Below are positions 60,438 through 64,000 of a stretch of DNA of 64,000 nucleotides, in pieces. The notes under the pieces are model-generated. The model saw nothing but the letters and a program-made list of their open reading frames with translations. It searched no databases and was not told the origin of the DNA. Numbering within the stretch: position 1 is the first letter of the stretch; each line of letters starts with the position of its first letter. The position numbers were made by a program, and so were the translations under genes. Source of the DNA: Xanthocytophaga agilis. GTDB taxonomy: Bacteria > Bacteroidota > Bacteroidia > Cytophagales > 172606-1. The stretch spans positions 310,001 to 374,000 of the forward strand of contig NZ_JASJOU010000006.1 in assembly GCF_030068605.1 (NCBI RefSeq). The letters are read 5' to 3'.

Positions 60438-62861
60438 ATGAAAATTTCCCTTAACTGGCTTAAGCAATACATTGACCTTCCTGAGTCTCCTGAAGAAATT
60501 GAAAAGCTCCTGACTCGGTCAGGATTGGAGGTGGAGCATATTGATGAGATACAGCCTATTCCAGGTGGATTACGTGGATTTGTTGTAGGAGAAGTACTAA
60601 CCTGTGAGCGATTTGAAGTAAAGGACAAAAAACTTAGTCTGACAACAGTAGATATTGGTACAGACACTCCTTCAACTATTGTTTGTGGTGCTGCTAATGT
60701 GGATGCAGGACAAAAGGTGATAGTCGCAACCATTGGTACTACCTTATATGACAAAGAAGGTAAACCTCTTTTTACCATCGACAAGAGAAAGGTATATGGA
60801 CAACCTTCTGAGGGGATGATCTGTGCAGAAGATGAAATAGGCATAGGAACATCACATGATGGGATACTGGTGTTACAGACCGATTTGCCTAATGGTACAC
60901 CTGCTGCAAAGTATTTCAATATTGAACCGGATTATGTATTTGAGATTGGGCTAACACCTAATCGGGCCGATGCAGCTTCGCATATAGGAGTAGCTCGTGA
61001 TTTGAAAGCATTACTGGATAGAGATATGACTCTACCAGAAGTATCTGGATTTGCAGCTATAAAGGATACTACATTAGTTGAGATACTAGTAGAGAATAAG
61101 GAGGCTTGTCCTCGTTTTTGTGGAGTTTCTATTGAAGGAGTTAAGATAGGTCCATCACCAGACTGGCTACGCAAGCGACTGGAGGCGATAGGATTGAACC
61201 CGATCAATAATGTGGTTGATGTAACTAACTTTATTTGTCATGAGTTAGGACAACCCATGCATGCCTATGATGCAAATGCATTAGCAGGGAATAAGATTAT
61301 TGTAAAAACATTGCCAGAAGGAACTCCTTTCACAACATTGGATAAGGTAGAACGTAAGTTATCCGCAACAGATCTGATGATTTGTGATGCAGAAAAGCCT
61401 GTTGGCATTGCTGGAATAATGGGAGGGTTGGATTCTGGAATCAAAGATACAACTACTAACGTTTTTCTGGAAGTTGCGTATTTTTCTGCTGATTGGATTC
61501 GGAAGACCGGGCAACGCCATGGTTTAAAAACGGATGCCTCATTCCGCTTTGAACGTGGTACAGACCCTAATCTGAAGCTATATACATTACAACGTGCAGC
61601 TTTGCTGATTCTGGAAGTAGCTGGAGGCAAAATTGCGTCTTCCGTTACAGATTTTTACCCTGAACCGATTGGTAACTTTGAGTTTGCTGTTACTTACAAA
61701 AACATCAATCGGTTGATTGGTAAAGAACTTGGAAATGCCTACATCCGGAAGACACTTGAATCTCTGGATATTCAGATTCTGGATAAAACCGAGGAAGGTT
61801 TCCGTGTGTCTGTGCCTCCTTATCGTGTAGATGTACAACGGGAAGCAGATATAGTAGAGGAGATCCTGCGGATTTATGGTATTGACAATATTGAACTGTC
61901 AGACAATCTGAATACAGACTTCCTGGCACAGTTTCCGGAACCAGATCCAAATACCTTACAAGCAAAGATTACTTCTCTGTTGGCATCCAAAGGGTTTCAT
62001 GAGATTCTAACCAATTCACTAACCAAGCCATTCTATGTACAGCAGTTTCCTGCTATAGCCAATGGGGAGAATGTAGAGATTCTGAATTATCTGAGTGAAG
62101 ATTTGATGGTGATGCGTCAATCGTTGTTATTCTCAGGGCTGGAAGTGCTGGCTTATAATATTAACCGTCGTCAGAAGGATTTGAAAACCTTCGAGTTTGG
62201 TAAAATCTACTATAAGAAAGACGATAAGTATATAGAGAAGAAAAGGCTTTCAATATTTATAACAGGTGATCAGCATACGGAGAGTTGGATTAGCAAAAGT
62301 CAGCCTGTAGCATTTCATGATCTGGCAGCTGTAGTACTACAACTGCTACACCGGATGCAGGTAAAGAATATTGATAGTGTAGAAACAGAGAATTCTATCT
62401 ATTCCTATGGATTGAGTTATCAGGTCAATAAACGGGAGATCGTATCATTAGGCTTATTGAAGCCGGGTGTCACAAAAGCAGCGGATATTAAAGTCCCTGT
62501 CTTTTATGCTGATATTGATTGGGAGTATTTACTGAAGCAATACAATCCAAAAGTAGTATTCGCTGAGATTCCGAAGTTTCCAGAGGTGCGTCGTGACTTG
62601 TCATTGGTAATTGATAAATCACTCTCATTTAAAGAAATTAAGGCGTTGGCTGAGCGTACAGAGAAGAAACTTCTTAAAGCAGTAAATGTTTTTGACATAT
62701 ACGAAGGTCAAAACCTGGGAGAAGGTAAAAAATCCTATTCTGTGAGCTTTACACTTCAGGATGAGAGCCAGACATTGACAGATACAGTAATTGAAAAGAC
62801 TATGCAGAAGTTGATTCAATTGTATGAAAAAGAACTGGGAGCCGAAATCAGAGGTAAATAG
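60438..62861 (+). CDS. pheT: Phenylalanine--tRNA ligase beta subunit
   Basis: This is the large subunit of the alpha2-beta2 synthetase that charges tRNA-Phe and edits misacylated tRNA. The 807-residue protein has an N-terminal tRNA_bind (EMAP-type) domain (about 40-150), B3/B4 editing domain (about 210-370, with FICHELGQPMHAYDA), B5 domain (about 400-475), core (about 485-690) and C-terminal FDX-ACB anticodon-binding domain (about 712-807, FPEVRRDLSLVIDK). It starts MKISLNWLKQYIDLP, the standard start. pheS is not adjacent, as is common in this phylum. Confidence 0.97.
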   Translation: MKISLNWLKQYIDLPESPEEIEKLLTRSGLEVEHIDEIQPIPGGLRGFVVGEVLTCERFEVKDKKLSLTTVDIGTDTPSTIVCGAANVDAGQKVIVATIGTTLYDKEGKPLFTIDKRKVYGQPSEGMICAEDEIGIGTSHDGILVLQTDLPNGTPAAKYFNIEPDYVFEIGLTPNRADAASHIGVARDLKALLDRDMTLPEVSGFAAIKDTTLVEILVENKEACPRFCGVSIEGVKIGPSPDWLRKRLEAIGLNPINNVVDVTNFICHELGQPMHAYDANALAGNKIIVKTLPEGTPFTTLDKVERKLSATDLMICDAEKPVGIAGIMGGLDSGIKDTTTNVFLEVAYFSADWIRKTGQRHGLKTDASFRFERGTDPNLKLYTLQRAALLILEVAGGKIASSVTDFYPEPIGNFEFAVTYKNINRLIGKELGNAYIRKTLESLDIQILDKTEEGFRVSVPPYRVDVQREADIVEEILRIYGIDNIELSDNLNTDFLAQFPEPDPNTLQAKITSLLASKGFHEILTNSLTKPFYVQQFPAIANGENVEILNYLSEDLMVMRQSLLFSGLEVLAYNINRRQKDLKTFEFGKIYYKKDDKYIEKKRLSIFITGDQHTESWISKSQPVAFHDLAAVVLQLLHRMQVKNIDSVETENSIYSYGLSYQVNKREIVSLGLLKPGVTKAADIKVPVFYADIDWEYLLKQYNPKVVFAEIPKFPEVRRDLSLVIDKSLSFKEIKALAERTEKKLLKAVNVFDIYEGQNLGEGKKSYSVSFTLQDESQTLTDTVIEKTMQKLIQLYEKELGAEIRGK

Positions 62862-62870
62862 TTACCAAAA

Positions 62871-62915
62871 TTCCGGGAGAAGTCAATTTTAGAAAGATTC
62901 TCCCGGAAAATTTTA
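62871..62915 (+). terminator. Terminator of pheT
   Basis: TTCCGGGAGAA (62871-62881) pairs with TTCTCCCGGAA (62898-62908) around a 16-base loop, followed by AATTTTATT. Confidence 0.8.
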
Positions 62916-62956
62916 TTATATTACTAAAACAACACTCTTTCCACTGTAAGTAACCT

Positions 62957-63289
62957 ATGGAACTCAAAGACCTGATTGCACAGTTTGATCTTTTGGAAAA
63001 ACGGTTGCAGGAGGTACTGGCAGAAAAGAATGATCTGCGTCGTCAGTTAGAACGTGCAGACGAGGAGCGTGAACAACTGCGAGGACACGTACGTCAGCAA
63101 GCAGATCTAATAAAAAAATTACAAAAAAAGCAAGAAACCCTACAAAACAATTTTCAAAAACAATTTAATATTACTAAAATTGTAAATTCAATAGGTGCAG
63201 ATGTTAAAGATACTGCAGAGTTGAAGGGAAAAATAGAAGCTTATATACAAGATATTGATAAATGTATTGCGTACCTGAGTCAATCGTAA
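62957..63289 (+). CDS. Coiled-coil protein encoded with zapA, hypothetical
   Basis: The 110-residue soluble protein is a long coiled coil over residues about 3-70 (LIAQFDLLEKRLQEVLAEKNDLRRQLERADEE pattern, split into heptads), with a short C-terminal helix KIVNSIGADVKDTAELKGKIEAYIQDIDKCIAYL. It is encoded 6 bp upstream of zapA. Such partners are usual in Bacteroidota and are often compared with ZapB; a role in division-ring assembly is inference. Confidence 0.82.
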   Translation: MELKDLIAQFDLLEKRLQEVLAEKNDLRRQLERADEEREQLRGHVRQQADLIKKLQKKQETLQNNFQKQFNITKIVNSIGADVKDTAELKGKIEAYIQDIDKCIAYLSQS

Positions 63290-63295
63290 CGCAGC

Positions 63296-63583
63296 ATGGA
63301 TGAGGTTATTTCGATTAAGATAAAGATTTTAGATAAAGAATATCCACTGCGGATTCCTGCTGCTGAAGAAGAATTATATCGTGCAGTAGGGAAAGAGCTA
63401 AATGAACGTTGCCGCGAGTTTCGGGAAAACTATGGGGCACGGGCTGACAAGCAAGACATCCTGTCTATGGTAAGTTTTGTGGCCATGTTGGAAAAATTTA
63501 AACTCGAAGCCGAGAAAGACACATTACAGAATACAGTTACTCAAAAGATTGTATCATTACAAAATTTACTCCATCCATCTTAA
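63296..63583 (+). CDS. zapA: Cell division protein ZapA
   Basis: ZapA crosslinks FtsZ filaments at the division ring. The 95-residue protein has the usual beta hairpin start (SIKIKILDKEYPLRIPAAEEELYRAVGKELNERC region) and a C-terminal coiled helix (DKQDILSMVSFVAMLEKFKLEAEK). The length is normal. It is 6 bp after the coiled-coil gene and 134 bp before rny. Confidence 0.88.
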   Translation: MDEVISIKIKILDKEYPLRIPAAEEELYRAVGKELNERCREFRENYGARADKQDILSMVSFVAMLEKFKLEAEKDTLQNTVTQKIVSLQNLLHPS

Positions 63584-63640
63584 CAGATAGAGTTCTTCTA
63601 TTATATCTCTCCTGCCTGTTTGTCTGCATTTGCATTTAAA

Positions 63641-63672
63641 GACAGCATAAGGGTACATAGAGTGTACCTGTC
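63641..63672 (+). ncRNA. Possible structured RNA or leader between zapA and rny
   Basis: GGTACA (63652-63657) pairs with TGTACC (63663-63668), with an outer GACA/TGTC (63641-63644 with 63669-63672) and a bulge. In other phyla the 6S RNA gene follows zapA, but the 134-bp spacer is short and no 6S consensus was recognised, so a simple rny leader structure is more likely. Confidence 0.25.
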
Positions 63673-63717
63673 TGTGCTTTACATGTGGTCTACGTTTCAC
63701 TTAAAGACAAAAGGAAA

Positions 63718-64000
63718 ATGTCTAATACAAATTTTTTGATTCTCTCATTGGTAGTTGAGGTAGTCATCGGTGTAATAGTTTGGTTAGTCCTGTTTCGGAT
63801 CTTTGCTAAGAAATCTCTGAAAAGACGTGAAGAAGAGATTGACGAAAAAGCACGCCTGATCATAAAGGAGGCGGAAATCCATGCAGAGACTATCAAGAAG
63901 GATAAGATACTGGAAGCAAAAGAAAACTTTTTGAAGCTCAGAACGGAGTTTGAAGAGGAATCAAATAAGAAAAAGCAAATTATTATTACGAACGAAGGTA
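63718..64000 (+). CDS. rny: Ribonuclease Y, N-terminal part (runs off the window)
   Basis: The frame opens at ATG 63718 and is still open at the window end (94 full codons). It has an N-terminal transmembrane helix (LSLVVEVVIGVIVWLVLFRIF region, about 9-29). A charged coiled coil with the typical KEAEIHAETIKKDKILEAKE pattern follows, as at the start of RNase Y. RNase Y is a membrane-bound endonuclease that starts mRNA decay. The KH and HD domains lie outside the window, so the call rests on the N-terminus and the zapA-rny order known from this phylum. Confidence 0.88.
   Translation, partial: MSNTNFLILSLVVEVVIGVIVWLVLFRIFAKKSLKRREEEIDEKARLIIKEAEIHAETIKKDKILEAKENFLKLRTEFEEESNKKKQIIITNEG

Noticed and set aside
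63584-63717. 6S RNA gene after zapA
   Set aside because: The spacer is only 134 bp and the typical central bubble with long closing stems is not seen.
1-64000. tRNA or rRNA genes
   Set aside because: I found no T-arm sequence with a matching cloverleaf and no rRNA-like stretch on either strand.

Overview
The window reads as an AT-rich chromosome segment of a Bacteroidota bacterium, most likely Cytophagales. Evidence: a SusC/SusD pair, a type IX secretion plug protein, several PorT-like outer-membrane barrels, a long-form PurF-type amidotransferase, WG-repeat and CarboxypepD_reg-like proteins, and recurring promoters of the Bacteroidota type (TTTG near -33, TAnnTTTG at -7) instead of clear Shine-Dalgarno sites. 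No tRNA, rRNA, CRISPR array or transposase gene was recognised. The order-level placement is inference.

Layout. 1-8.8 kb: 3' end of a DUF1080 gene, a coiled-coil membrane protein, purF-like gene, an isolated nuoN, a trehalose-6-phosphate synthase/phosphatase fusion and a 12-repeat WG protein. 9-15.5 kb: radical SAM/SPASM protein, then a SusC/SusD pair behind a long leader holding nested hairpins. 15.5-18.7 kb: a minus-strand operon of lipoprotein, membrane protein, histidine kinase and LuxR-type response regulator. 18.9-25.8 kb: small unknown gene, DUF2007-cdsA, a CarboxypepD_reg protein, a stand-alone Cas6 without any array, the T9SS plug protein and a barrel protein. 25.8-27.1 kb: 1.2 kb without genes but with 28-bp-period direct repeats and two long perfect hairpins. 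27.1-31.1 kb: nuoHIJ and a barrel protein. 31.2-40.4 kb: bioF-bioD-bioA plus an unknown exported protein, a barrel protein, a candidate 403-bp terminal-inverted-repeat element, divergent AlbA_2 and rtcB genes, and bioB. 40.4-47.4 kb: a 163-bp MITE, a STAS/HATPase partner-switching pair, a PpiC-OmpA-like fusion lipoprotein, a GT-C glycosyltransferase and an alpha/beta hydrolase. 47.5-54 kb: lipoprotein; ECF sigma, putative anti-sigma and duplicated Spy-like protein; fumC; YcxB-like protein; small secreted peptide. 54-64 kb: mostly housekeeping genes (nadC, prs-rplY, metalloprotease, recA, threonine aldolase, pheT, coiled-coil protein-zapA-rny).

How the genes work together. Biotin synthesis is represented by bioFDA and bioB in two transcription units. 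Complex I is split, with nuoHIJ about 22 kb from nuoN. Envelope biology dominates the accessory part: nutrient uptake (SusCD), secretion (plug), periplasmic folding (PpiC, Spy-like) and lipid synthesis (CdsA). The least explained parts are the orphan Cas6 with patterned upstream DNA, the two inverted-repeat elements, the structured leaders of susC and rtcB, and the gene-free 1.2 kb segment.
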